The translations under genes and the position numbers were made by a program. Positions 35,401-47,060 of a DNA stretch of 64,000 nt are shown piece by piece; the stretch's first letter is position 1; the number at the start of each line of letters is the position of its first letter. The notes under the pieces are model-generated. The model searched no databases. It saw only the letters and a program-made list of their open reading frames with translations, and was not told the origin of the DNA. Source of the stretch: Erythrophleum ivorense (Eukaryota; Streptophyta; Magnoliopsida; Fabales; Fabaceae); assembly GCA_026724425.1 (NCBI GenBank), contig JAIUCV010000578.1:372001-436000 (forward strand), given 5' to 3'.

Positions 35401-36079
35401 TTTCATTATGCTTGTCCGATACACTTTCAAGAATAAAGCTGTAAAAATTTCAGAATTTGGATCTTATTCTCCATCTTTTTGTAGCATAATGAATTCAGGT
35501 TATATTAATCTGTTCATTCACTGAGTAGCATAAACCTTAATTCAAAGTTGTTAATTTTACAGTTCCATATCAACTTGTTGCCTGTTTAAATTTTCAAGCA
35601 CCATTTGGCACCAAAAGGAGAGGTAAAATTGACACAAATGTTGTGCAAATCAACTTCATATATTTTGGATAAAGGATTATATTATGTGGATTAGTTTCTG
35701 AGGGTACTTGCTTTGCTGGTTCTGGCTTTTCCACCTTTTCTGGGTCTATATGATGGCCAAGATTGTGTCAATAAAAGTTCAACTACTCTGGGCTGTAAGA
35801 TTGAGTGACCATTTTCTTTTAAAACTTCTAGACACCGACTTTATTGATCCAAACAATAGTATGAACCCAAAATTTGTTTTGCATCTTTTTTTTCTCTTTG
35901 TTGTTTTCAAGACCATTTTTGCTGGTCTGTGTTGAAGTATTCTCTGCTCTCTTCCTCCCTCCTATTGGTCAGCTGCAATTAAAATGTCTGATTCTATGCT
36001 GCAGGAAGCAATTTCGCGGTTCTATCGATTTATATGGAATCTTTTTTACGCTGAATATGCCTTATTTCCTTTCATCTAG
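29467..36079 (+). CDS. HST: Homogentisate solanesyltransferase, chloroplastic (UbiA prenyltransferase)
   Basis: It prenylates and decarboxylates homogentisate with solanesyl diphosphate, the committed step to plastoquinone-9, in the chloroplast envelope. Ten exons: 29467-29682, 30826-30950, 31055-31201, 31432-31657, 31841-31914, 32300-32392, 32582-32699, 32800-32862, 35315-35347 and 36005-36079. All have GT-AG borders and keep frame, giving 389 residues. Residues 1-72 are Ser/Arg-rich, like a transit peptide. Both UbiA Asp motifs are present: NQIYDISID (154-162) and KDLPDVEGD (284-292), with several hydrophobic helices between and after. RPHTIRGTALGS and the C-terminus NLFYAEYALFPFI match the HST (VTE2-2/PDS2) branch rather than homogentisate phytyltransferase. 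Intron 8 (2.45 kb) carries low-complexity repeats. The start is the ATG giving MELS, as in Arabidopsis HST. No defects. Confidence 0.95.
33408..33785. repeat. Alternating purine-pyrimidine low-complexity tract in HST intron 8
   Basis: About 375 bp built from CA, TA, CATA and ATGC dinucleotide mixtures (ACACATAC, ATGCATG) with a pure (AT)n run at about 33547-33569. Cryptically repetitive and nearly all alternating purine-pyrimidine. Flanked by AAAATTTT-rich DNA (33230-33370 and 33860-33985) that looks loosely inverted. Confidence 0.8.
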
Positions 36080-36953
36080 CGAAAAGCTGTTCGTATCGTT
36101 TGGGAGAGACGCACAAAGGCATTGGTAGACATTTTTTATTGTTGTATCAACAAGTAAACTAGTACTTTTTTGGTGTTGGTGGATATAATATATTACAACA
36201 TCTCCTTGTAATTTGATGTAATACCATGGGAACTCTATCCTAAGCTTGGATTTTATATCGATGCATGCCGAAATATGCTGATTGGATTAGTAATTCTTCC
36301 TTTACCAATGCCCAAATACGCGTTGCCTAAACCAGTTACATTGAACACCTTCAGAGATTAATCAATCATCTAAAGGAGGACACATTATTCCTTGGCCATG
36401 GATGGCTACTATACAAAAGTCTTTCCCGCTTATAATTTCCATCCAGTTAGCCTGTGGGAGTGCGTTCATCTTGCAATGAAAAGAGTACTTTATTTCAGGG
36501 ATGGAACAAAAGGAGTCAACAACCCTCTTAGAAAGTTTCGGCACCACTATCTTGCAGTTCATTAATGGTTTACAGGATGCCTTCTTTCTGTTTTTCCCAT
36601 TTGGTACCAGAGCTTGCAAAATTCTTCTGGTTCTTATTCACCACACGACCTACAAAATCTTGTTGGGTAAAAGAACGGCATCAAAAGCATTGCAAAAGAA
36701 TGTCAGTTTGGTTTTCTCTGTCCAACAGAAGTATGGGCTCACTTATGGTGTGTTTGGTTCTGCATTTGCAAGGCTCAAAATCACATTTGCGAAGAAGTAG
36801 TAATTTGTTGTTTCTACACAAACATGGTCTTGAAACGGGATTCCAAACACGTACTTAGTTTGACCTTTATCTGTGTACTGTCAGTTCATTGACTTGCTGC
36901 ACGGGACACTACCACTATTGGAAGAGAATGAAGATCAGCCAAAGGGAATAGAA
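36080..36953. other. Convergent intergenic region between HST and the IQM gene
   Basis: Holds the 3' ends of two converging genes. Open frames exist on both strands (for example 36501-36800 plus) but match no family and lack splice or codon support; taken as UTR or spacer. Confidence 0.5.
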
Positions 36954-39774
36954 TTATGGCTTTTGGACGAAGCGACAGATTGAAGCGACCTGGGGACATG
37001 GAGATGGAGGAACAGGTCTTATCCTTGGAGACAAATTTTGCTGCTCCAGAATTCGAAACTGAAGCTCTGTAGGGTAGTCTCTCATGCAACCAATCCTTGG
37101 ACCAGCACCTGTTGTCCATCTGGTAGATAATTGATAGGCCAACTGATATGACTTGGTGACTTTGTGCGAATCTATCCTCTTCGTTATTTCTTCTCTCGGA
37201 ATTGGATCATTATCACCTTCCCCTTGATCTTCGACGAACAAGTTCGATTTGGAAACCATAAATTCTGACTCATCAATAGATGATTCTTCTGCTGTCTCAT
37301 CTTCTGCTGTCTCATAACCATCTGATAACGAAACTGGAGCCAGAAAATAGCTACTTGACGGATATGCTTGCGTCCGGAAAATGTCTGACACATTGTCTCG
37401 TCTTGGTATTTCAAGTGTGGATAATTTTGACCTTAGTCCTCTGGACAGTCTTGACAAGGGTGGATGAGAATTGGACTTAGCATTAGAATCCTCATTTCTC
37501 GAGTCAGATATCTCCTTAGCTGATGTGCCAGAACTTCCAGTTTCAATGTCGTGAGGCAACTCCGCCAGTAAAGAATTGCCTCGGACGATAAGATCCCTTT
37601 TCTCTCGGGCCATATCTTCTTCATCTTCACAAGGGTTTTCCTGGATTTAACATAAGACAAGGAAGTGAGAAACCTGCCTTTAATTTGTTTTTCCTTTATT
37701 ATGGTGGACTATCTTTTTCTTTCCATTTAATGAAGGCTCAAGTCAAGTTCCTATGCAGAATGACATGGCTAGCAGCCAACAGCCATCTATAAAATCCCTG
37801 CATTGTTTGTTTTGGCAAAAGCTATCTTACACAGAAGCAAAGTATCGCAACTTTTACCTCTACATCTGTAAGGTCCACACCATGCTCCTTAAGGAATGAC
37901 AAGAATGCCTGAAAATTTTCTTCTGTCGGAAGATAATGACCACTATGAGCCCAAACAGCCTTGGGAGTGAAAAAAAAAAAAAAATTAATGTCAGTTAAGA
38001 TAAACAGAGTCAAACAGGAAGCAAAGGAATGCAGGGAATCAATCTATTCCGGAAATCTTGTTTTATTTCCTATTCGTACCTTAATGACGCCACTTTCCAC
38101 CACCAATCTTCCGGCAGACAAAGTGGCTCCTCCTGCCAGGAAGCTTGAATGTTGAAATATGCCCTTCATCTTCTGCCCAACATATAAGGTTTTGGATGTG
38201 CTGAGTACAAAAATCCACTTAGCATCTGCTGTGGTTTCAGCCAGTTGCCTACTCTGCTTGTAGAGGAGTCGCCCATTCTCTATTACTACTTCATAAGCTT
38301 TTCTTTCCACCTGCACAAGAAAAACATATAAAATTGTGTTCCCATGTTGCTTGACAGTTAAGCTATCCACAAGTTCTGGGATTTTTACTTTAAATACATA
38401 AACTCTGGCCTTCTCACAAAATTGTATATGACCAATCACTCTCCCTACCTAAGGTAAGATGAGATTGATATTCTCAATAAAACAGTTAGAGAAATGTCAA
38501 AAGGGTCAAGAAAACTCACAGGACCCAGATACTTGATGCACTGCTGTTGAAGCTTTAATCTAGAGCATCTTTCATGATTGATTTCCTTGCCTTCTCCAAT
38601 ATCAAGCCTACATTTTGAAGGTTAATTAATATTCATCAATCGTTTTATTATAATGTTACTTTTTCTTTTTTTTCCTTGGTCCTCCTTTTGGGACCAGTGC
38701 AAGCTTACCAATAGAAGAAAGGTTGATTGCTGTCACAATGGAGCCATCTGACATAGTAAAATTGAAGATTATGGCCATAACGATGCCGAGGATCAATCTG
38801 TTATTGAAAGAGTAGCAACAAGTTAGGAAAACTAGCATTTCAATTATTCTGCACCACTTTAGCAGCAAGACTCACTGCCTCTAGCCAGTGCTGTAAAGCA
38901 AGTTTACGAGCCTTCACATCCTTAGATAGCCCCTTTCCGACCTGCCCAAAAAAAAAAAAAGAATTCTCAGCAGCTTTTAAAATGTAAACGACGACAGTGA
39001 CATAAAAAGAGCCTCTCATATGATTTAGAACTTACTTTGGCAGCCCTCATTCTTGCCCTTGTCCAACGGGAGAGAGCAGTCTCTGGCTTCTCAATGTCAA
39101 AAAATGAGATGGAACTCCGCCTTAGCTCAGCAAAATCCAACACCTTCCACCTGTAAGGGTTTTATATGAATTTAAAACTAATTTTGACACACAAAAGTGA
39201 ATGAAAAGATGAGAAATATAGGACTATTCTTTTTCAAAAATTTTTATCTTTTTAATTTTACCTTTACATAGAATTTGACAGTTAATTGCATTCTTATGAG
39301 ATCATTCGAAGTAAAAACTCTAAAATCTGAAAATGTAAAATATTAATAATTACATTCTTACTAAAGATGATTATTTGAGAGGACAAAACAAATGTGACTA
39401 ATAAATCTATAGGTAGATTCCGGTTATTTTTGTTTATAAAAGTGCAAGTATATTAAGACTAACCATCTCTGCTCTGCAAGAACTGCACAATCTGCTAGCT
39501 GCCTCCTAGTTCGGAAACTCTTGTAAACTTTCTGCAATCTTGTCGCAGCTTCGTCTCTTGGAGTAGCAAACGGAGTCTGTGGCAAAGGTGACTGAAGGTT
39601 CCTCTCGGATAAGTTACTATTTGATATTGACCAATGATCAAAATTGTTGTCTTTATTCTTTATGCTTACTGATTTACATGAGATGTCACTCTCCACATCT
39701 CCTCTGGGAGTTTTAAAAGAGAAAACAGTCTCCAACTCTCGCCCCTTTAAGTCAAGTGCGCCTTCAAGTATCAT
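36954..39774 (-). CDS. IQ-motif calmodulin-binding protein of the IQM family
   Basis: Plant IQM proteins bind calmodulin independently of calcium through a single IQ motif. Eight exons on the minus strand: 39464-39774, 39036-39150, 38876-38941, 38709-38797, 38520-38607, 38080-38310, 37858-37959 and 36954-37640. All borders are GT-AG and frames join, giving 562 residues. The IQ motif AATRLQKVYKSFRTRR is at about residues 76-91. The conserved core follows: LDFAELRRSSISFFDIEKPE, LQHWLEAIDPRHRYGHNL, KWIFVLSTSKTLYVGQ, FQHSSFLAGGATLSAGRLVV and the C-terminal WTTGAGPRIGCMRDYPTELQ. Relatives usually have 60 or more residues before the GKM(I/V)xE block. Here the frame stays open to a stop near 39888 without another ATG, so the true N-terminus may be in an unseen upstream exon. 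The family is certain; the member is not. Confidence 0.93.
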
Positions 39775-40201
39775 CTTTCCCTGAACGATATGATTTCTCA
39801 ATGACAGTTTCTGAGTCACGGCCTTTGACTCTAACTGATATCTCGCAGCCCAAAATTTGATTTTAAGAGAATAGCTTCCAAGGGACTATTTATATCAACA
39901 AAATCAGCAAATGGTCAAGAAAAGGTTTTCCCCATCCATATATCTTCAAATACTCAAGATCTCAATCAACAAAATTTATGAACAAAATGTCTATTTATAA
40001 AAATAAAAATAAAAAGGTTGGAAAACGCATAAAGCTTGGCCACTATAGCTAGTATTTCATGGCATCGTCACCAACAAAGGCCTATGCTCGATCTCCATGT
40101 AACATTATAGGTTGTCCACAGAAAAGGAAGGAAAATGCTGCATAAATAAAACTCAATTCCCAAAAATTTTTTATTTGCCTTCAGACATTTTCAGACAAAA
40201 A

Positions 40202-40390
40202 AGAGTGAAAGGTATGGAGCACTAGCAAGATTTTTCTGTCTCAAAAATATGGATTTCGACGTCTCAGATTATTTTGTCTCATAAGTAATGGAGCAAACAC
40301 AAAGCTCAAAGAGTGAAAGGTATGGAGCACTAACAAGATTTTTCTGTCTTAAAATTATGGATTTTGACTTCTCATTCAATGCATGCTTCC
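40202..40390. repeat. 108-bp imperfect direct duplication
   Basis: AGAGTGAAAGGTATGGAGCA occurs at 40202 and again at 40310. Both copies continue CTARCAAGATTTTTCTGTCT and on for about 75 bp. Immediately after lies a hairpin, TCAATGCATG paired with CATGCATTGA (about 40376-40405). Confidence 0.8.
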
Positions 40391-42369
40391 AATCCATGCA
40401 TTGAGTGAAAACTAGCTTTAATTAGCGTTATTACATAATTTTAGTTTCAATAACTGACATAGAAACTTCTCAGTTACTGTAGACAGTAGGAGAGTTAAAA
40501 CCAGGTCATTATAATGGATTCTACAAAATCCAATCATGCATTGGAATCAAATAAAGGATCAAATCTAAAAGAATTTGGTTCACACACATTTTTTGAAGCA
40601 TTGCAAGAAAAGCAGGGTTAAGACACAATGCCATGATTGGGAAATTGTCCTTCTCCTCTGAAATGTTCGTCTACGTCTTCTTGAGCCAGATAATCATGTT
40701 TGTCGACAATGATCTCCACACTAACATTGCCTTTTTCTGGAAGAGCAATGAAACAAAGGAGGGGTTTACGAGGACCCTACCTTTGCCTGTGAGTGTGGCA
40801 CCGGACAAAAAGAAAGGCTTCAGGGCGAGGTTGGGCAGAGGCAGGAAGAGCCAACAAAGGGTAGAGAGAGAACGAAAAGGAGCAGAAGAAATGTAAGAGA
40901 AAGCGAACAACGAGGGGGAGGAAGGGGAAGAGGTTGATCGACCTCTTATTTTCATAGGCTCACAAGGTTAATTACAGGGTGGCTGCTTCGTGCAAAGTTC
41001 AATGCTGCAAAACGTTGGCTTCTATGCTATTCTTGCATTGCAACATTTTATATATAGAAAGTTACTGTTAGGGAGGTGAATCATGGAGAAAAAAGTGTTT
41101 TTCAGTTGGAACGTAATTTATAGAAAATAAATAAACTAAGAATTAATATATTTATTTGTTTTTGTCTTGCTCTTATTGGATAAAATAGTTTGTTACGTAC
41201 TCTCGAGTTAGACATGTAGTTCTTTCTATGATCTGCTTGTAATAAAAATTATTAAATATTTTTCAAGTGTTATATTAATTATATTCTATCTAATTAAAAA
41301 ATTTTAAATTAAATAAAATAAGGTCTATTTATTAATAAAATAATATCAAATTATATAATTAGATCTTATATTCAATTATCTACTATTTTATTATGATATA
41401 AATAGAGTATTATATGATATTTTCACTCTATAATTCATTATGAGAAATTTTATTTTATTAATATGTGAGTTTAATTTTATTTGATTTATATTATAGAGAA
41501 TATGAATAATATAACACTCTAAAAATTTTTTCATTGTTACTCTATCATTTGTTTGTTCTCTACTCGTTCATTTATTTATTACTCATTTGTTCATCTATTA
41601 CTCATTTATTTATTTGTAGAAACTTTTATCACTATTTGATTTGTATTTAAATAAACTTATTTTCGTTTTCGTTCATTCTCCAGTCATATTCTAAGTAAAA
41701 GAGTTAGATTTACATTCAAATTGAACTTTCATTTCTTTTTAATTTCTTTTCTTCAAAGCAAACACACTTTATAGTTAACAAAGAAGAATTAAGTTTAAGT
41801 AGACTTTTTTTTGTACTTCTTGTCAATTTTTTTAAAATAAAATGCATGAAACATAAAGAAACAAATCCTCTCTATTCAGGCAAGGATTGCATTCCATGCC
41901 GTCAATACGTCTCACCTGTTCAATCCATCGTTTGCTTAATTGTGCAACACATGGCAAAGCTTTTTTTTTTGGGCTGAACTTTTTGTCTCCCCAAAAGAGC
42001 AAAGCACATGCATTTTAGGGTGGAATATTTGGTCCTGACATAATAAGAAATTTTTTTAGATGCACCATAAGTTGGGATTGAATTTGTACAAGTAAGATTC
42101 ATATATAGTACAAGTGAGATCTACGTATAGAATAAATATTAATCGTTGAGTGCACAAATGATATGGTACATTTGATGTAGGTAAGAATTGCTCATATAAC
42201 AATGAAAAACAAGGCATAATGGATTATTTGACCAAATAAACTCTCCTATTTTCTTTTTGAACTAGAGTAAAACATGAGCATAAATAAATTTCTAGGTCTT
42301 TTGGAGAGACAACTTTTTTCCCCCCTTTTTTGGGCTTTTGGAGGCCACTATTGATCTAGTGGTTTCTGA

Positions 42370-42660
42370 ACTTGGAGGCTAAGCTTGTGTGCTCATCATG
42401 CTGAAATGCCACATTCTTAGTATTAAAGGGTGGCGGTGGTGTGTCATCTAGGGAGGGATTGGAAGGGTGAAGATCCCAAAAGGGCTTGGGATTGAGGTCG
42501 AGCTAGGAGGAAGAAGGAAGGTTGGATAGCATTTGGTCGAGAAAAACGTTGAGGTGAGAGGATGAGGAGGCGTGGTTAAGGAGGACGCATTGGAGAATTT
42601 TGGTGGTGGTGGTGGTGGTGGTGAAGAGGAGTTTGAGAAGAGTTCAAAAGAGACTTTATT
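42370..42660 (-). pseudogene. Coding-like relic with Thr homopolymer and internal stop
   Basis: The minus-strand frame shows a (Thr)7 run from a (GGT)n repeat, then KILQCVLLNHASSSSHLN and, after an in-frame TAG, FWDLHPSNPSLDDTPPPPFN, ending at a second TAG. The composition (less AT-rich, Ser/Pro-rich) is unlike its surroundings and looks like old exon sequence. I do not recognise the family. Confidence 0.3.
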
Positions 42661-43585
42661 CCTTACATTTCTTTGCTACAAGGCTACATAATTAGAGACA
42701 GAAGGAGAAGGAGAAGGAGAAGGTTAAGAGTTCAGAGTCAGCATCAGATGCGAAAGCTTGAGTAGTGCAAAGCGAGTGCAAAAAACAGATTTTACTCTTA
42801 TGGGGAGACAATGCACTATTTTTTCAACCAGAAAAATAATTCGTTGCCACATGTCATATAACGAAGCAAGTGGCAGAGTGATTGGTTGATATGTGTTGCT
42901 TGCATAGAATACAGTCTGGCCCAAATGGAAAGGATCCATTCCCATTTTATCATATCCAAAGGTTCATTGTGGGCCACATTTTGAGTTGAAAATATGGCTC
43001 CTGACAAAATTTGAATCCCCTGCAGTTGATGGATGTGTGCATACTGTTAATAAAAAATTGATAGATGAGTTAATTTAATTTAAAATAAATAACAAATAAA
43101 ATATATTTATTTTTCTTAACAACAGCACAGTAAATCCAAAATATAACTACAGAGGATCCAAACACCTCTTGGAACACCCATAAATTTGTAATGGTTAGGT
43201 TTATTAAATGAAAAAAAATTATATTATTATTCATCTTATTATTGTTATATTTTTTAATTAAAATATAATAAATATATGATTCTTCAATTAAAATATAATC
43301 AGTGAATAATTTTTATATATAATTATATATATTTTTTATATATAATTATATATATTTAATTAAATTATATATTTATTATATTTTAATTAAAAATTTTAAT
43401 TATAAAATTATAAATAAGCCCCGATTAAACTGTTTGGGCAGCGGAAAACCGATCCCCACCTTAATTAAAAAGAAAGCTTCTTCCCTTTCGCAGTCATCCT
43501 CAGCTCAGGCCTCAACCTTCTACTGATCCGGCATCGCATCGAGAAGTAGGCAGCAAGAGTTGTTCCTTTCTCAATCCTCTTTGCT

Positions 43586-43984
43586 GTGAAATTGCTTGCA
43601 CCAATTATGCAAGTGTTGACATGTAAAATCTTTAGGGGGGCGTCGATGTCCAAGGAGCCTTTTTTTTTTGTGTGCTTTCTTTTGGCCTTTGGCCCTAGTT
43701 CTCAACAACAAAAAATGTCGGCGAATATGAAAACTGAGGACTTTATAGTCTTTAGTGAAAGTGAAAATGGTCATGCAACTCAGTACAATAAAGAGTTATT
43801 TGAATGGCATCGAACGGGTCGTTTATTATATGCAAGAATGTTCGGATTTTTCATCAAACTTTTTCTTACTTTGTTATTTGAAGTATTTTTTATACTATCC
43901 AATGCTTGGATTTTGGACAGCGATGGCAATTTTGCGGCTTCGCTGAATTGGTGGTGTTTTGTTGTATTTCCGCTGATTTCTTGA
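43586..43984 (+). CDS. Unrecognised ORF with two hydrophobic segments
   Basis: 132 codons open from ATG. An internal Met gives a version beginning MSANMKTEDFIVFSESEN. The C-terminal half has two hydrophobic stretches (MFGFFIKLFLTLLFEVFFI and WWCFVVFPLIS) that could span a membrane. No family match known to me. A minus-strand frame overlaps it. It could be a chance ORF or a relic; I include it only because its 5' part is less AT-rich than the flanks and has a start context. Confidence 0.15.
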   Translation: MKLLAPIMQVLTCKIFRGASMSKEPFFFVCFLLAFGPSSQQQKMSANMKTEDFIVFSESENGHATQYNKELFEWHRTGRLLYARMFGFFIKLFLTLLFEVFFILSNAWILDSDGNFAASLNWWCFVVFPLIS

Positions 43985-44491
43985 TTTTAATCTGTCAAAA
44001 GCAGAACAGAGTCCGAGAAAGGTAACCTACAGCCCACAAGATTCTACTTCTTAGCTGCCAAAACTAGGTCTCAAATAACACTTCCCTTGAAGCTATTTTT
44101 AACACTTCAACACTCTATGTTTGTAAGCATGAAAAGATTAATTAATCAACCATTGGGAACAAAAAATGATGCTGTAAGCAAAGTAGCCAATGATGCAAAT
44201 ATTCAACGTCACTCTAAGCCCTTACTTCAGAAACTGGAGAAAAATTGCGCTTAAAAAGGCTAGTTAACAGAGGAGAAGAAGAAGAAGAAGAAGAAGAAGA
44301 AGAGACCAGAAGATATATATTTGAATAATGCTAGAGCATACTACGTAAGAGAAATCGGCTTGTGTCACAAGTTACTTGCAAAGTGAAAAGCCTCTCGCAG
44401 TAAAGATTTATTAAGAGTTCATTATATAAGCTCTCAATTTTGCCCTCAGCTTTATCCGGTGAGTTTGCTGCAATGGAGTGTATCTGCTCTT
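43985..44491. other. Spacer with (GAA)n microsatellite
   Basis: Contains a (GAA)n run at 44275-44302 (about nine units) and probably the 3' UTR of the TRAF zinc-finger gene just left of 44492. No gene seen. Confidence 0.6.
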
Positions 44492-47060
44492 TTAACTGCC
44501 TTCACTTTCTGCACTATCCTTTTTCACTGCACTTACTTCAGCTTTATCTGATAGATTTTCCACCATGGAAGTCTGAATGCTCCCTTCCATACCCTTATCT
44601 TCGAAGGTATCATCTCCAATATCCTTGTTCTTTACATTATTCTCGGCACTATCCTTATTTATCACTTCTGAAATCTCTACACTCTCTTCATTATCCTTAT
44701 CTTGGTTCTTTTTATCTTCCGTATCTGTGTTCTTAACGTTGCTCTCTGCAGTATCTTCATTTATGGTAGTGACTTCAACTTTATCCGATGCACTTTTCAT
44801 ATTAGTCTCTGTGCTCTCTTCATTGCCCTTGGTTTTTAAATGACTATCTTCAACATCCATGTTCTTCTTGTCAACCTGTTCAGTGTTCACGTCACTGAAT
44901 TCAGTTTCATCAGATAAATTTGCCGCCTTTGAAGTCTCTGTACTCTTTTCTCTGCCCTTATTGATGTCACTATCTTCCTTATTGGTATTATTATCAGCGC
45001 TATCCTTATTTATGACGGCACTGACTTCAGCTTTATCTGATGAATTTTCCTTACTTAACGTCTGTGTGCTCTGTTCGCTGCCCTTTTCTTTGATGTTACT
45101 ATCTTCATTCTTTGCATTATTCTCTACATCATTTGTCGTCTTGACAGTGATTACCAGAGGCTCTAGCTTAGCATCAAGATCCTTGACAACGGAGGTTAAA
45201 AATCTCACATCCCGAGCCTCTGCTAATCTGCTGTTTGATGATGCCTATAACAAGAAATTAAAAGTCTGAATATAAAAAATAACAAGGAAATTGGCATATC
45301 TCTGTCCCCAAATAATATGGCACAGTACAGTTTATAGATGAATATCTAAAGCCTCAATTTAGGCATATCAACTGCTTGAGGATGTCAAATTCAATTTCTC
45401 CTACTCTCTGCAATGCCATGTTTTCTCTGACTAAAAGTATTTTCTAATGATCACATTCAGTACTAAATTTCATTATCAAAGGTTTCAGGTCTATCAAACA
45501 CTACCCACGGACTAACCTGCATAAGTTGCTCCGCTCGTGGTTTAAGATCTTCTTCAGATGCTTCCTTGTAGATGCCTTGAAGAACGTACAGCAAGTGAGA
45601 ATGAAGTTTATCTGAACGATGTTTCTCGATCAAACACTGTGTAATAGGGGTCCGACACCCCACTGCATAAAAAGGACAGTTCACAAGCTTCATGGGACAT
45701 TTAGTTATGCAGTGTCTGTCCATCTCACGTCTCATAATGTGGTCTGGACAGTTCTGCTCACAAGGAATTATCTTGAAAGGACAAGTTGAATCATGCTTCT
45801 CCAAATGACTTGCACAGAATCTAGCTTCACACCCTTGGTTGTGGCAGATGATAGTCCTAAAGCTGCAATTATGAGCATGGTTGGAAAGTTCTTCCAAGGA
45901 GTTAAATTTCATGTCACAATGAAATAGGTTCTTGAAGTCAACATTCTTAACTAAAGCTCCTGCAACTTTTTGTCTTCGATCTAGAGTCCAAAACCCATTC
46001 ATTTCCATCTCCTGAACGATATCATCTATTCTGTCTTCTCTCCTTTCGCTTAGCAGCCAACCCGAAAAGCGACTGAACAGATTCCTCTTTTCAATTGCAA
46101 AGTCATCCACAAAAACAGAAATGATCTCAAAAGGGTTATCCAGGAGTTCCCCATCTGGTCCACCTTCTAAGACAACCAACTCGGCAACAAAGGATTCGCT
46201 TCTCTTGGTAAGGTACTCTATCATTTCCTTCCTCAAATCAGCAGCCACTGAACCAGGATTATTGAAGAGACCTCCTGCTGTGTTATCAACACAGGCAGTG
46301 GCTAACCCGGGAAGGAACGCTTCGGCCACCTTGTGAACTACTTCTGTATCATAAAGATCACAATGGAACACGGGACCTGCCTCTTTCTCATCTTCAATCT
46401 TCTCGTTCCCAAGGGGCACCTCAGTTGTAGGAGCTTCCATGCTTGGTAACTCCTGCAAATTGATAAGTAAAACATCATTATATGCTCTCTCACATCTTTG
46501 GAAATTCTTTTACATCTCCCCCTTTGCAACTTTCTGGTTCTGTGTGAGATAAGAAAGACTCCAGAGTAAGAAAGACTCCAGGGCTAGCACTCAGAATTGA
46601 AGATACCATCATCATCAGCTAAAAAATTAAAAGAGTGGACAAGATGTTCCTCATGTTTAAGGATCAGGATTAAATTATGTTTGTACCAAATATGGTTGTT
46701 TTTCTGCTACCGGTAATTTTTCATAGCTTGAATTTTTTACCCTTTTATGATTTATGCCCAAATGGTCCAAGAGTGGATCTCTAATGTTCCGTCTATTATT
46801 CATCCTCCTTCACTCTAATTACAGCATTTAAAAAGTTAAAAGTTATTGATCGCATGCATTTTTCAGACCCAGTTCATTATCGGACAAAATTTCCCACAAT
46901 TCAACACAATTGATCTGCGTAAATAAAATCGCCCATACGCGCATCCGATGGCTATTATCAAAGTGAAAACCAATCGAATCCAATGCAAAATTCAATCTCT
47001 CAATAACCAAAATTACTGAAATAGAGAAAAAGAAAAAAAGAAAAAAAAACTTACTGCCAT
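44492..47060 (-). CDS. TRAF-type zinc-finger protein with acidic repetitive C-terminus
   Basis: Three coding exons on the minus strand: 47055-47060 (only ATG GCA), 45517-46452 and 44492-45244. All are GT-AG with frame kept, giving 564 residues. Residues 180-290 form TRAF-type zinc fingers rich in Cys and His (FHCDMKFNSLEELSNHAHNC, CHNQGCEARFCASHLEKH, CEQNCPDHIMRREMDRHC, CPMKLVNCPFYAVGCRTPI), which usually mediate protein or ubiquitin-pathway contacts. The N-terminal 170 residues are conserved in plant TRAF-like zinc-finger proteins of the At1g09920 kind. The last ~230 residues are acidic, Lys/Glu/Asp/Asn-rich, with about five repeats of ~40 residues ((L/A)SDKAEVS...NKDSAEN...), likely disordered. 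The start is the ATG at 47058-47060: splicing there gives MAELPSME. Its promoter and first exon are duplicated upstream. Confidence 0.88.

Larger units (their letters stand above)
39900..43430. other. Upstream region of the IQM gene and AT-rich spacer
   Basis: Contains the 108-bp direct duplication (40202-40390), a CT-rich minus-strand stretch at 40760-40950 that could be the IQM leader or first exon, long AT-rich DNA (41100-41850), a GGT-rich coding-like relic (42370-42650), and AT-rich DNA to 43430. No intact gene seen. Confidence 0.5.

Noticed and set aside
36501..36858. Two overlapping plus-strand ORFs downstream of HST
   Set aside because: They lie between convergent genes, overlap each other and a minus ORF, and have no recognisable domain.
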